Source of the DNA: Pseudomonadota bacterium
GTDB taxonomy: Bacteria; Desulfobacterota; Desulfobulbia; Desulfobulbales; Desulfocapsaceae
NCBI GenBank assembly: GCA_023412495.1
Contig: JAEYNP010000097.1
Location: 1-64,000, forward strand
Length of the DNA stretch: 64,000 bases
Direction of reading: 5' to 3'
Translations under genes and position numbers: made by a program
Shown: piece after piece, positions 52,065 to 60,333 of the stretch
Layout of the letters: each line of letters opens with the position of its first letter
How positions within the stretch are numbered: the stretch's first letter is position 1
Notes under the pieces: model-generated
Seen by the model: only the letters and a program-made list of their open reading frames with translations
Database searches by the model: none
What the model was told of the DNA's origin: nothing

Positions 52065-53198
52065 ATGTCCAGCGACGACAAAGAGCGGTGGCAGCTGGAG
52101 ACCAGCCGCATCGACGGCAATATTTTGGAAGTTGCATTTGCCGGCAGGTGGTGCATGGATCAGGCCCTGCCAGTTCCTGACAAACTTGCCGCGGAATTTG
52201 CCGAAGGCACCGACCGCCTCACTTTCAAGACCGATCTTTCCTCCTGGGACAGCGGTTTTCTCGCCTACCTTTTCCGTCTGCTGAAACTCTGCAGGGAGAG
52301 GGGGATTAAGGTCGAACAGGAAGGATTGCCGGAAGGGGTCAGACAGCTGCTGGCCATGACCGAAGCCGTCCCGGAACAGAAGCTTGCGAAACCAGAGCAG
52401 GAGAGAGGCACTTTCTACCGGACGGGCTCGGCCACGCTGGCGTTCCTTCAGGAAGGCCCTGCCATGCTCCGCTTTCTCGGCGAGGTCGTCCTTGCTTTCA
52501 TTCGGCTCGCCACCGGGAAAACCAGGATGCGGTGGGGGGATCTGTGGTGGGAGATCGAGGAGGCCGGTCCCCGCGCCCTTCTGATCGTGTCGGTGATCAG
52601 CTTTCTGGTCGGACTGATTCTTGCCTATCTGGGCGCCGATCAGCTGCGCATGGTCGGCGCCCAGATCTACATCGCCGATCTGGTCGCCATCGGCATGGTA
52701 CGGGAAATCGGCGCCCTGATGACCGGCGTCATCGTCGCCGGCCGGACCGGTTCGGCCTATGCGGCAAAACTCGGCACTATGCAGGTCAACGAGGAGCTTG
52801 ACGCCTTCAGGACTCTCGGCATTTCTCCCCTCGACTTCCTCGTCCTGCCCCGGATGCTGGCGCTGATGCTGATGGTCCCGCTGCTGACGCTGTACGCGAG
52901 TTTCGTCGGCATGTTGGCGGGATTGCTGATCTCGACCACCATCTTCGATATCGGCCTGTTCGAATATTACCACCAGACCGTCGCCTCCCTCGACCTCAGC
53001 CACTTTATGGTCGGCCTCGTCAAAGGTACGGTCTATGGGATCATGGTGGCTTATTCCGGCTGCATGAGGGGTATGCAGTGCGGGCGGGACGCCACGGCGG
53101 TCGGCGAGGCGGCGACATCGGCGGTTGTGACCGGGATTCTTTTGATCACCATCTCGGCCTCGATTTTAACCATCTTCTTTTATCAGTTGGGGATCTGA
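52065..53198 (+). CDS. mlaE: Mla-type lipid ABC transporter permease with N-terminal STAS-like domain
   Basis: A 377-residue MlaE-family permease. Residues 1-110 form a STAS-like domain (ETSRIDGNILEVAFAGRW, TFKTDLSSWDSGFLAYL). The membrane part has the family motifs REIGALMTGVIVAGRTGSAYAA, LGTMQVNEELDAFRTLGI and the conserved FLVLPRMLALM. MlaE-type transporters move phospholipids between the membranes of the Gram-negative envelope. ATG 52065 is one base ahead of a weak ribosome region; it begins a tightly overlapping four-gene operon. Confidence 0.92.
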   Translation: MSSDDKERWQLETSRIDGNILEVAFAGRWCMDQALPVPDKLAAEFAEGTDRLTFKTDLSSWDSGFLAYLFRLLKLCRERGIKVEQEGLPEGVRQLLAMTEAVPEQKLAKPEQERGTFYRTGSATLAFLQEGPAMLRFLGEVVLAFIRLATGKTRMRWGDLWWEIEEAGPRALLIVSVISFLVGLILAYLGADQLRMVGAQIYIADLVAIGMVREIGALMTGVIVAGRTGSAYAAKLGTMQVNEELDAFRTLGISPLDFLVLPRMLALMLMVPLLTLYASFVGMLAGLLISTTIFDIGLFEYYHQTVASLDLSHFMVGLVKGTVYGIMVAYSGCMRGMQCGRDATAVGEAATSAVVTGILLITISASILTIFFYQLGI

Positions 53199-53199
53199 A

Positions 53200-53949
53200 A
53201 TGACATCGGCAAAACCCCTGGAAATCAATAATCTGACTATCGCCTACGACGAAAAGGTCATCCAGCGAGACCTCAACTTTGCGGTCAATACCGGCGATAT
53301 CTTCGTCATCATCGGCGGCAACGGCAGCGGAAAATCCACCCTGATGCGGTCGCTGGTCGGCTTGCTGCGGCCGGCCCAAGGAACGGTTTTCTACGGCGGC
53401 CGAGATTTCTGGAATGTCGCCCCTTCCGAGCATGAACGTCTGAAGCGCCGGCTCGGGGTCATGTTTCAGGGCGGAGCCCTGTGGAGTTCGCTGACGCTGA
53501 CGGAGAATCTGGCCCTTCCGCTGAATCAGTACACCGACCTATCGCCCGGAATCATCGACGAGGTCGTCGCCCTCAAACTGGCCCTGGTCGGACTCGCCGG
53601 CGCCGGCGAACTTTACCCGGCCCAATTGAGCGGCGGCATGAGAAAGCGGGCGAGCCTGGCCCGGGCCATGGCGCTCGACCCGGATATCCTGCTCATCGAT
53701 GAGCCGTCCGCCGGTCTCGACCCGCTGACCGCCCGCCATCTCGACAACCTGATCCTCGAACTGCGGGAAAGCCTGGGGACCACGGTCGTCCTGGTAACCC
53801 ATGAACTGGCCAGCATCCTCTCCATATGCAACAACTCGGTCTTCCTCGACGCCGAAACCCGCACCATGATCGACAGCGGCGACCCCAGGGAAGCGATCCG
53901 GTCCGGCGACCCCAAGGTCCGCACCTTTCTCACCAGGGGGGAAGCATGA
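53200..53949 (+). CDS. mlaF: Mla-type ABC transporter ATP-binding protein
   Basis: A 249-residue ATPase with Walker A GGNGSGKST, Q-loop VMFQGGALWSS, signature LSGGMRKRASLARAMAL, Walker B DILLIDEPSAGLDP and switch histidine in LVTHEL. It begins one base after the permease stop and its own stop overlaps the MCE gene (ATGA). It energises phospholipid transport by the permease. Confidence 0.95.
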   Translation: MTSAKPLEINNLTIAYDEKVIQRDLNFAVNTGDIFVIIGGNGSGKSTLMRSLVGLLRPAQGTVFYGGRDFWNVAPSEHERLKRRLGVMFQGGALWSSLTLTENLALPLNQYTDLSPGIIDEVVALKLALVGLAGAGELYPAQLSGGMRKRASLARAMALDPDILLIDEPSAGLDPLTARHLDNLILELRESLGTTVVLVTHELASILSICNNSVFLDAETRTMIDSGDPREAIRSGDPKVRTFLTRGEA

Positions 53950-54953
53950 GCAGGCAGGCCAACCCTACCCTGATCGGCGTCTTCGTCTTCGGCGCGGTCG
54001 TCCTCGCGACCCTCACCGTTCTGCTGCTGGCCGGGAATTATCTCTTTCGCGACCGCGCGCAGTACGCCCTGTACTTCCAAGAAGCGGCCCAGGGCCTGCA
54101 GGTGGGGGCGCCGGTGGTCTTTCTCGGGGTCAACGTGGGTACGGTCAAAAGCGTTCAGATCGATCAGGAAGACGGAATTTACATGGTGCAGGTGACCGTC
54201 GAACTCGATTTCGATATCATCCGGATCGCCCCCGGCGACACCGCCGATGCCAAGAAGCAGCTGACCATGCGGCAACTGGTGGAGCAGGGCCTGCGGGCCC
54301 GGCTGAACGTGCAGAGCCTGCTCACCGGGCAGCGATATATCGACCTCGCTTTCTATCCCGACAGAAAAGCCAGGTACGTGGGCGATGATCCGGCAAAGGA
54401 AATTCCGACCATTCCGACCAGGGTAGAGGAACTGACCAGTATGCTGGAGAATTTCCCCATCGACCAATTCCTGGCGGACCTGGCTGCCATCAGCGCCTCG
54501 GCCGGAAAAATCCTGTCGTCGGAGGAAACGATAGCGATTCCCGCCCGGCTTGAGGCGATTCTCGCCCATGTGGAGTCTCTGGCCGCCCGGCTCGACGACC
54601 TCGGGGAGCCGGTCTTCACCATGGCGGGGGAAAGCTTGGGTAAACTTCCCGAGGCGCTCGGCGCCGTTCAGGCAGCGGCGGACAGGGTCGGCAAGGCCGC
54701 CGAGCAGGTGGAAAAATTCGCCAAGGCCGACTCCGGAGTCTCCACCAGCATCTCCCAGGCGGCAAAAGAACTGGCCGGGGCGGCGGAGGCGCTGCAGCAG
54801 CTTGCCGGCAGTGATTCGGTTGTCATGCAGCAACTCACAGTCTCACTGCAGGAAATAGCCCGTGCCGCCCGTGCGCTGCGGGTGTTGGCTCAAAGTCTGG
54901 AACAGCAGCCGGAGGCGATTCTCCGGGGTAAAAACTACAGGGAGAATTACTGA
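53946..54953 (+). CDS. mlaD: MCE-domain substrate-binding protein (MlaD-type)
   Basis: A 335-residue protein with an N-terminal membrane anchor (LIGVFVFGAVVLATLTVLLLAG) and an MCE domain (about residues 40-145, VGAPVVFLGVNVGTVKSV and LNVQSLLTGQRYIDL). A long helical C-terminal region (about 170-320, Ala/Glu-rich, with repeated AAE/AAK stretches) is predicted to form a coiled-coil channel. This is longer than E. coli MlaD and like the extended MCE proteins of PqiB/YebT type. It overlaps neighbours on both sides. Confidence 0.92.
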   Translation: MSRQANPTLIGVFVFGAVVLATLTVLLLAGNYLFRDRAQYALYFQEAAQGLQVGAPVVFLGVNVGTVKSVQIDQEDGIYMVQVTVELDFDIIRIAPGDTADAKKQLTMRQLVEQGLRARLNVQSLLTGQRYIDLAFYPDRKARYVGDDPAKEIPTIPTRVEELTSMLENFPIDQFLADLAAISASAGKILSSEETIAIPARLEAILAHVESLAARLDDLGEPVFTMAGESLGKLPEALGAVQAAADRVGKAAEQVEKFAKADSGVSTSISQAAKELAGAAEALQQLAGSDSVVMQQLTVSLQEIARAARALRVLAQSLEQQPEAILRGKNYRENY

Positions 54954-55573
54954 TGAACTTGTATCTGAAGCTGTCTCATTTCCATTACCTTCCCCATGCC
55001 CTGCTTGCCCTTTTCCTGCTCCTGGCGGCCTGCGCCCGGACGCCGCCGGTAACCCACTATAGCCTTTCCGCCATTGATCCGGACCAGCCTGTCGTCGGGG
55101 GCGAGGCCCTCGGCGAGGCAGTGATCGGCATAGGCCCCGTCCGCTTGTCGGAATATCTGGATAGACCGCAAATCGTCACCCGCGAGGGCGCCAATCTGCT
55201 GCATCTCGCCGAGGGGAACCGCTGGGTAGAACCCCTGGCGGTCAGCATCCCCCGGACCATGAGAGAAAATCTGGCAACCGCCCTGGACACTGAAAAAATC
55301 CTCGTATTTCCCTGGACTCAGGAGGTCGATTACCAGATTTTGGTCGAAATAGTACGTTTTGAAGGCGTGGACTCAACAACGGCATATCTCGAGGCGATCT
55401 GGTCCGCGCAGGATTCGCAGGGCAAGCTCATCCTGCCGCAACGGCGGTCGGAATACCGGGTGCCCATGGCAGAGTCCGACAGCGAAGGCCTGGTGCGGGC
55501 CCTGAGTCGGGCACTTGCCCTTTTCAGCTGGGAAATCGCCGAAAAGTTGTCCGGAACAGCATCGGGAAAGTGA
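54953..55573 (+). CDS. ABC-type transport auxiliary lipoprotein (PqiC/YmbA-like)
   Basis: A 206-residue lipoprotein. The signal peptide ends in lipobox LLAAC (Cys26 region). The mature part contains THYSLSA and IGPVRLSEYLDRPQIVTREG, the PqiC/YmbA signature that binds the MCE barrel at the outer membrane. Its ATG overlaps the mlaD stop (TGATG). It replaces MlaC/MlaA as the outer-membrane end of this system; neither of those is in the window. Confidence 0.9.
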   Translation: MNLYLKLSHFHYLPHALLALFLLLAACARTPPVTHYSLSAIDPDQPVVGGEALGEAVIGIGPVRLSEYLDRPQIVTREGANLLHLAEGNRWVEPLAVSIPRTMRENLATALDTEKILVFPWTQEVDYQILVEIVRFEGVDSTTAYLEAIWSAQDSQGKLILPQRRSEYRVPMAESDSEGLVRALSRALALFSWEIAEKLSGTASGK

Positions 55574-55646
55574 ACCGGGTCCCGCGAGGCTCAACCGGTC
55601 CACCCTGGACTTCGAGTCCGTCTACCTTCAGACCTGAGGTGATTCC

Positions 55647-55946
55647 ATGGTCGGCATCACCGGCATACTCCTCGCGCTCGCCCTGCTCATGAATATCGCC
55701 TACCGGGGAATCAGCGTACTGATCCTCACGCCCCTCATGGCCGTCATGGCCGTGCTCTTTCAAATGAGGAACGCCCGTTCTGGCGAGCTTCACCCAGTAT
55801 TCATGCCGGCTGCGGGCGGTTTCATCATCCTTTATTTCCCGTTATTCCTGCTCGGCGCCATTTTCGGCAAGCTCATGGACGACAGCGGCTCCGCCCATGC
55901 CATAGCCGATGGACCGTCGCCCGGTTCGGCAGAAGGCATGCCGTGA
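55647..55946 (+). pseudogene. GntP-like permease fragment with compensating frameshifts
   Basis: The first part resembles the N-terminus of GntP/gluconate-type permeases (GITGILLALALLMNIAYRGISV and GGFIILYFPLFLLGAIFGKLMDDSG). In between, the frame reads RNARSGELH, but a +1 reading gives TPVLASFTQ, the residues expected before VFMPAAGGF. So two opposite single-base shifts flank about 12 codons. The frame then ends after about 100 codons where family members run to over 400. A broken remnant downstream of the Mla operon. Confidence 0.7.
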
Positions 55947-56133
55947 CAGCGGTGGTGCTCTCCTGCGCCGAATCGTGGGAAAAAGCGGCCACGAAATCCT
56001 CGACCTGGCCACCCTGGATGTGGTCGGGAGCTGGCGGTTCAACCCGGGCCGGAAGAATGGGAAGACTGTAACCATGAGGGTGCACATTCCCATTGGTGTC
56101 CAACTGGAGTAGATGCTGTTGGAGAGGTGAATT

Positions 56134-56292
56134 TTATCCTGCCAGCCAGAAATCTTCCTTGGCCGCTCCGCATTTCGGGCACATCCAGTCGACCGGTACC
56201 TCGTCCCACGGAGTTCCCGGGTCCACCCCATGTTCATAATCACCCTCTTCAGGGTCGTAGATATAACCACAGGGACATTCCCATTGCTGCAT
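56134..56292 (-). CDS. rubredoxin with a shortened first metal knuckle
   Basis: A 52-residue rubredoxin starting [18 protein letters not shown] and ending with [13 protein letters not shown]. The second knuckle is canonical CxxCG. The first reads CPCG (Cys6, Cys8), one residue shorter than the standard CxxCG. ATG 56292 follows aaggaga 6 bases upstream. The protein is a small one-iron electron carrier, commonly serving oxygen-detoxifying or reductase systems; no such partner is adjacent. Confidence 0.9.
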   Translation of the reverse strand: MQQWECPCGYIYDPEEGDYEHGVDPGTPWDEVPVDWMCPKCGAAKEDFWLAG

Positions 56293-56827
56293 AGTCGTCT
56301 CCTTCATTCGATTCAATTGATATCTCGGGTATTCCTTGGATTCAGGAACCTTACAGCCTGACCTGCGGCGGTTCTTCCGCGTCGAAAATCGTTCCATATG
56401 CCTCGATCCGCGTGAGCCAGCTCCCTGGCGAAAGCCTGTTCATCCTCCGGACAAGAAGGAGCTGTCAATATAAATACTTCCTTGGCAGTACTTATTGAAA
56501 GCAATAAGACATTCGCAGGAAAAAATACTCTTCCGACAGTATTTTATGATAGTCCAGTTCCACGACGTGCCCGCCGCCCCCTTCAAGCAGCATGGCAGGC
56601 AAAGTCGCAAAGGCAATGAGCACGAACATAGCTATCCGGAAGGCGGATTTTTCATTTCACCTGTCAGGCAACACACGACCCCCGGATTGGATTCCTGCCG
56701 TCGCCCCCGAAGCACATATCAATATATCTCTGACTTTAGGTTAAAATTGAGTCCCTTCTGATTATAGTTCTTTTATAGCCGTTGACGGCTGATACACTTT
56801 TTAAACCCTAATAGAGGAGTATACGCC
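56293..56827. other. intergenic region with no supportable gene
   Basis: 535 bases between rubredoxin and DUF1059. AT-rich, with two related stretches around 56474 (aatacttccttggcagtactt) and 56527 (aatactcttccgacagtattt) that could be paired dyads of a regulator. An open frame of 88 codons at 56495 has no ribosome site or motif. An aggagt ribosome site for DUF1059 is at the right end. Confidence 0.4.
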
Positions 56828-57031
56828 ATGTCACGTAAGTACATAGATTGCAGGGAATACCCCCAGGATGAGAGCGCCAAGAAGTGTACGGTAGCCATAT
56901 CCGCCGACAGCCAGGAAGAACTTGTCGAAGCAGTGGTGCAGCATGGAATCTCTGTGCACGGTTATGAAGATACCGCCGAATTCAGGAATCAGATCCGGGA
57001 GAGTATGAAGGAAGGCCACCCAAGCCCGTAA
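56828..57031 (+). CDS. DUF1059 small protein
   Basis: A 67-residue protein matching the DUF1059 pattern: SRKYIDCREYPQDESAKKCTVAISADSQEELVEA followed by HGISVHGYEDT. Two cysteines are near residues 8 and 20. aggag lies 8-9 bases before the ATG. Soluble, function unknown. Confidence 0.85.
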   Translation: MSRKYIDCREYPQDESAKKCTVAISADSQEELVEAVVQHGISVHGYEDTAEFRNQIRESMKEGHPSP

Positions 57032-57061
57032 AAGAACCCTCTGCGTGGGCCTGACCGGGTC

Positions 57062-57868
57062 CTAAATAATGACCACCCGGTTCCTGCCCTGGTGCTTTGC
57101 GGCATAGAGTGCAGCGTCGGCAGACTCGATCAGATAGTCGAATGAGGCGGCATCCGAAGGGATCATGGAGGAAAGTCCGATACTGACGGTGACGATTCCG
57201 TGGGTACTATCCACATGCGGTTCATTGAGGCAGCAGACCGCCTTCCGGCCTCGTTCCGCAACCGTCAGGGCAGACTCGCAGTCGGTTGAGGGCAGGATAA
57301 AACAAAATTCCTCACCACCGTAGCGAGCGACCAGATCCGTGGACCGCACCGAGTCGCGCAGAGCCCCGGCTACCCTGCGGAGACAGCGGTCGCCGACAGG
57401 GTGGCCGTAACGGTCGTTGTACTGCTTGAAGAAATCGATGTCGATCATCGCCAGGCTGACAGGGTCTTGACGGCGCGCCCCCCGCCGCCATTCACCCGCC
57501 AGAATCTCAGCAAAGCGGCGACGATTGGCCAGACCGGTAAGGGGATCGCTGATGCTCAGCGCCGCCAGCCGGCGATTCGCCTCCCGCAGGGCCGCCTCGG
57601 CAGCCGTCCGGTCCCTGATCTCTTGCTCCATGCGCACCTGGGCTCGTTGCAGGGCCCGGGTTATCCGTTCATTTTCCTGCAGGGCGGTCTTCAGCTCCTC
57701 GGTACGGCGACGCACCTCCTCTTCCAGCAGGATGGTCGTCTCGAACAGGCCGAAGTCCGACCTCTGCACGCTCAGGGAACGTTCGGCGCGGTTCATGAGG
57801 GCCTGGATGATCTTGTTCAGGCGGGCGATCTCGTTGCGAAGCTCCAGGACATCGGGAAGTTTATGCAT
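57062..57868 (-). CDS. diguanylate cyclase (GGDEF)
   Basis: A 268-residue protein with an N-terminal coiled coil (LRNEIARLNKIIQALMNRAER and EEVRRRTEELKTALQENERI) and a C-terminal GGDEF domain with DPLTGLANRRRF, DIDFFKQYND and the active site RYGGEEF. An inhibitory I-site RSTD sits five residues before it. No sensor or membrane region is present, so input must come from a partner: its start lies inside the end of the FIST gene (8-base overlap), implying a functional pair producing c-di-GMP. Confidence 0.93.
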   Translation of the reverse strand: MHKLPDVLELRNEIARLNKIIQALMNRAERSLSVQRSDFGLFETTILLEEEVRRRTEELKTALQENERITRALQRAQVRMEQEIRDRTAAEAALREANRRLAALSISDPLTGLANRRRFAEILAGEWRRGARRQDPVSLAMIDIDFFKQYNDRYGHPVGDRCLRRVAGALRDSVRSTDLVARYGGEEFCFILPSTDCESALTVAERGRKAVCCLNEPHVDSTHGIVTVSIGLSSMIPSDAASFDYLIESADAALYAAKHQGRNRVVII

Positions 57869-59021
57869 CGGATGACTCCCCGGGGTTGCCGATGGCGATT
57901 CCCGTCAAGGTCTGGTTTATATGGATGCCGCGGAATTGTTCGCCGTAGGTATTGAAACCGACTGTATTGACCCCCGTGAGGATTTTCTCCACCGAATTCT
58001 GCAGACCCTGGTGGACAATCTCCAGCTTTCTCAGGATACAGTCGCACCCCAACACAAGCTGCAGGGGCCCCAAAGATTTTTCCAGCCCCTCCAGGGCCCG
58101 CGCCAGGTTCGCCTCCAAATCTCGGCCATGGGCGGCCCGCAGGACCAGCCCTTCCTCGATGGCGCAGTAGAAGGTGAGGCTGCCGTCGGCGTTAACCTTC
58201 TGGATCGAGCGCACATAGTGGGAACCGTCGATCAGGACCACCACCGGCGAAGTGGCGAAGCAATCGGGGGACAGACGATCCGGTGAAACCCCCGCCATCC
58301 TGGCGTATTCCCTGGCGGCGGGCCGGCCGTTGATTTCACGGACGAGCCGCTGTTTCGGGTTCGCCTCGGTCACCACCATCCGTTCCGCCTCCGGCATGAT
58401 GTGTTGGATCTTGAAGGGGGAAAACGGCAGCGTCGTGGTGACCAGGACCAGTACTGCACTGTCGGCGTGAAAGCGGCCGTCAAAATAAACCTGGGTTCGG
58501 GAAAAGCGCATGCCATCGCCGGCGGAGCCACCAACCAGCGGGATGCCGCCGAGCGAGGCCTGGAGGACATGGGCCACCACTTCCTCACGCACCGACAAGC
58601 CGTCGATCATCATGAAGCCAAAGGTGTTGCGGAAGGTGATCGCCGTTCGGTCTTCCAGCCGGGAAAACAGGTCCTTGGCGAAGTCCCGCCCCCTGGCGAT
58701 GCCGAAGGACTGCAGCCGATCGAGATGGCCGGTGACGGCGGTGCAGACGCCCGCCGGAAAGCTTACGCCGGATATGGAATGGTCCCGATAGCCTGCGGGG
58801 CCGATTTCGCCGGCGGTGGTGCAGCCCACCACCGTAACGCCAACAAAAAGCCGCCGCATCTCACGGGCCACCTCATCGAGATCATAAAGACTGGAACAGA
58901 AGAACAGCACCAACTCGGCATCGGGTTGGACCACCTCTTTGTAAAACTCGAGCACGGCCCGTCGCGGATCGGCCGCGCACGACTGGGCGGTTCGAATCCG
59001 CTGTGTTGCCTTTTCTACCAT
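57861..59021 (-). CDS. FIST-domain sensor protein
   Basis: A 386-residue protein with a FIST N-terminal domain (VLFFCSSLYDLDEVAREM, VVGCTTAGEIGPAGY, and GGSAGDGMRF) and a FIST_C domain at the end (CDCILRKLEI, VGFNTYGEQFRGIHINQTLTGIAIG). FIST proteins are predicted small-ligand sensors, often for amino acids, and signal through attached or neighbouring GGDEF, HK or MCP proteins. ATG 59021 gives a standard-length protein; the longer frame to 59297 overlaps noncoding DNA. It is translationally coupled to the GGDEF gene. Confidence 0.9.
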   Translation of the reverse strand: MVEKATQRIRTAQSCAADPRRAVLEFYKEVVQPDAELVLFFCSSLYDLDEVAREMRRLFVGVTVVGCTTAGEIGPAGYRDHSISGVSFPAGVCTAVTGHLDRLQSFGIARGRDFAKDLFSRLEDRTAITFRNTFGFMMIDGLSVREEVVAHVLQASLGGIPLVGGSAGDGMRFSRTQVYFDGRFHADSAVLVLVTTTLPFSPFKIQHIMPEAERMVVTEANPKQRLVREINGRPAAREYARMAGVSPDRLSPDCFATSPVVVLIDGSHYVRSIQKVNADGSLTFYCAIEEGLVLRAAHGRDLEANLARALEGLEKSLGPLQLVLGCDCILRKLEIVHQGLQNSVEKILTGVNTVGFNTYGEQFRGIHINQTLTGIAIGNPGESSDA

Positions 59022-59373
59022 CACCAATTCAACTTCCCGAAAAAATCCTGTCCTGACCCCAGCGCACACGCCCAGCCGCCTGTCAGAGAGGGTTATTTGA
59101 GGTGCGCCGTTTCCGGGGCTGGAACCTCTTTGCATTCTATCGTATCCAAGACCTCGGAACAACTTTTTCGCTATTCCGGAGGTTGGTGCCGGAAACCTGA
59201 TATGCCTCATGAAAAAATAGCTGCCATAACAGTCATTGCTAAGCGCCCGAAAGAAGCGAAAAGAATATCGGATTTTCGGGCGATGGTTCGATGACAAGAA
59301 TCAGCTGGCGGGAAGGGTGAATGCCAGATCCGTGCTGACAGGTGGAAGGGAAGGGGATTGGCAGATGCCGAAG
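59022..59373. other. intergenic region upstream of the FIST gene
   Basis: About 350 bases between the FIST start and the etfA hairpin; presumably holds the FIST-GGDEF promoter. No motif is firm. Open frame reading in from the FIST direction is not supported. Confidence 0.4.
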
Positions 59374-59396
59374 CGGGCTGGAAAGCATCCAGCCCG
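59374..59396 (-). terminator. hairpin after etfA (weak terminator candidate)
   Basis: cgggctgga-aagca-tccagcccg, a perfect 9-base stem about 10 bases beyond the etfA stop. No U-run follows on the minus strand, so it may be a Rho-dependent or 3'-end-stabilising hairpin. Confidence 0.45.
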
Positions 59397-59405
59397 ATTA
59401 TTCGT

Positions 59406-60323
59406 TTACAGTGCCTGAATCTTTTCGGTCAGTACCGGCAACAGCTGTTTGAGGTCCGCCACCGCGAAGACATCGGCCACGTCGCCGATGGGCGCGTCAC
59501 GGTCGGTGTTGATCGCCACCACGAACTCGGACTTTTTCATTCCGGCCAGGTGCTGGACTGCCCCGGAGATGCCGCAGGCCACATAGAGTTTTGGCGCGAC
59601 GGTGTTGCCGGTGGTGCCGACCTGGCGGTTGTGCTCGACCCACAGGGCGTCGACCACCGGCCGGCTGGCGCCGTATTCCCCGCCCAGGGCCTTGGCAAGA
59701 CCCGCCACCATGGCGACGTTCTCCGGTTTGCCGATGCCGCGGCCGGCGCTGACGATGACCGGGGCTTTGGCGAGATCCACACCGCCCTGCACGGAGGTCT
59801 CGTAACCGAGGAGCCTGACTTTGCCCTCCCCCGCGCCGCCTACCGGGATGACCGTCGGCATCCCCGCCGCCGGTTCGCCAAGCGAAAAAGCTCCGGCCTG
59901 GAGGGTGAGGACGGTGATCTTGCCTTTGCCCTTCAGAGTCCGGCGCAGTTTGCCGTTGCATATCGGAGCGACGAACAGGTCGTTCTCCACCGCAACCACC
60001 TCGGAGACCTGCGCGGCCTTGAGGCCCACCGCGAGTCGCGGCGCCAAATCCCAGCCGTAGGAGCTGTGCAGGAGGACGATCATCTCCGCCTGTTCCGTGG
60101 CCGCTGCCTCCAGGATCAGCTTTTTGTGGAGTTCCGGGTTGTACTCCCCCACGTCGGCCGCCTGGGCTAGATAGAGATTGCCTGGGAATTTCGGCAGATC
60201 GGCGCTGCTGCCCGCGCAGAACATGGCGCTCTCCACCCCCACCAACCCTGCGAAGGCCATCAGTTCGGTGTAATTGTCGAGCAGCCGTCCCTGTCGGTAT
60301 TCCGCAACCAGAAGCATTTTCAT
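59406..60323 (-). CDS. etfA: electron transfer flavoprotein, alpha subunit
   Basis: A 305-residue FAD-binding ETF subunit. The N-terminus is MKMLLVAEYRQGRL, and the C-terminal FAD domain carries AGRGIGKPENV, GASRPVVDALWVEHNRQVGTTG and YVACGISGAVQHLAGM, plus the end motif NTDRDAPIGDVADVFAVADL. It accepts electrons from acyl-CoA dehydrogenases with EtfB. aggagga before the ATG supports the start. Last gene of the emo-etfB-etfA group. Confidence 0.95.
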   Translation of the reverse strand: MKMLLVAEYRQGRLLDNYTELMAFAGLVGVESAMFCAGSSADLPKFPGNLYLAQAADVGEYNPELHKKLILEAAATEQAEMIVLLHSSYGWDLAPRLAVGLKAAQVSEVVAVENDLFVAPICNGKLRRTLKGKGKITVLTLQAGAFSLGEPAAGMPTVIPVGGAGEGKVRLLGYETSVQGGVDLAKAPVIVSAGRGIGKPENVAMVAGLAKALGGEYGASRPVVDALWVEHNRQVGTTGNTVAPKLYVACGISGAVQHLAGMKKSEFVVAINTDRDAPIGDVADVFAVADLKQLLPVLTEKIQAL

Positions 60324-60333
60324 GGCATTCCTC

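Noticed and set aside
51819..53003. Extension of the YkgJ frame upstream to 53003
   Set aside because: It is antisense to the well-supported mlaE gene and has no family similarity.
58980..59000. tRNA-like T-loop string ggttcgaatcc
   Set aside because: No acceptor stem or anticodon arm around it; it is within the FIST coding sequence.
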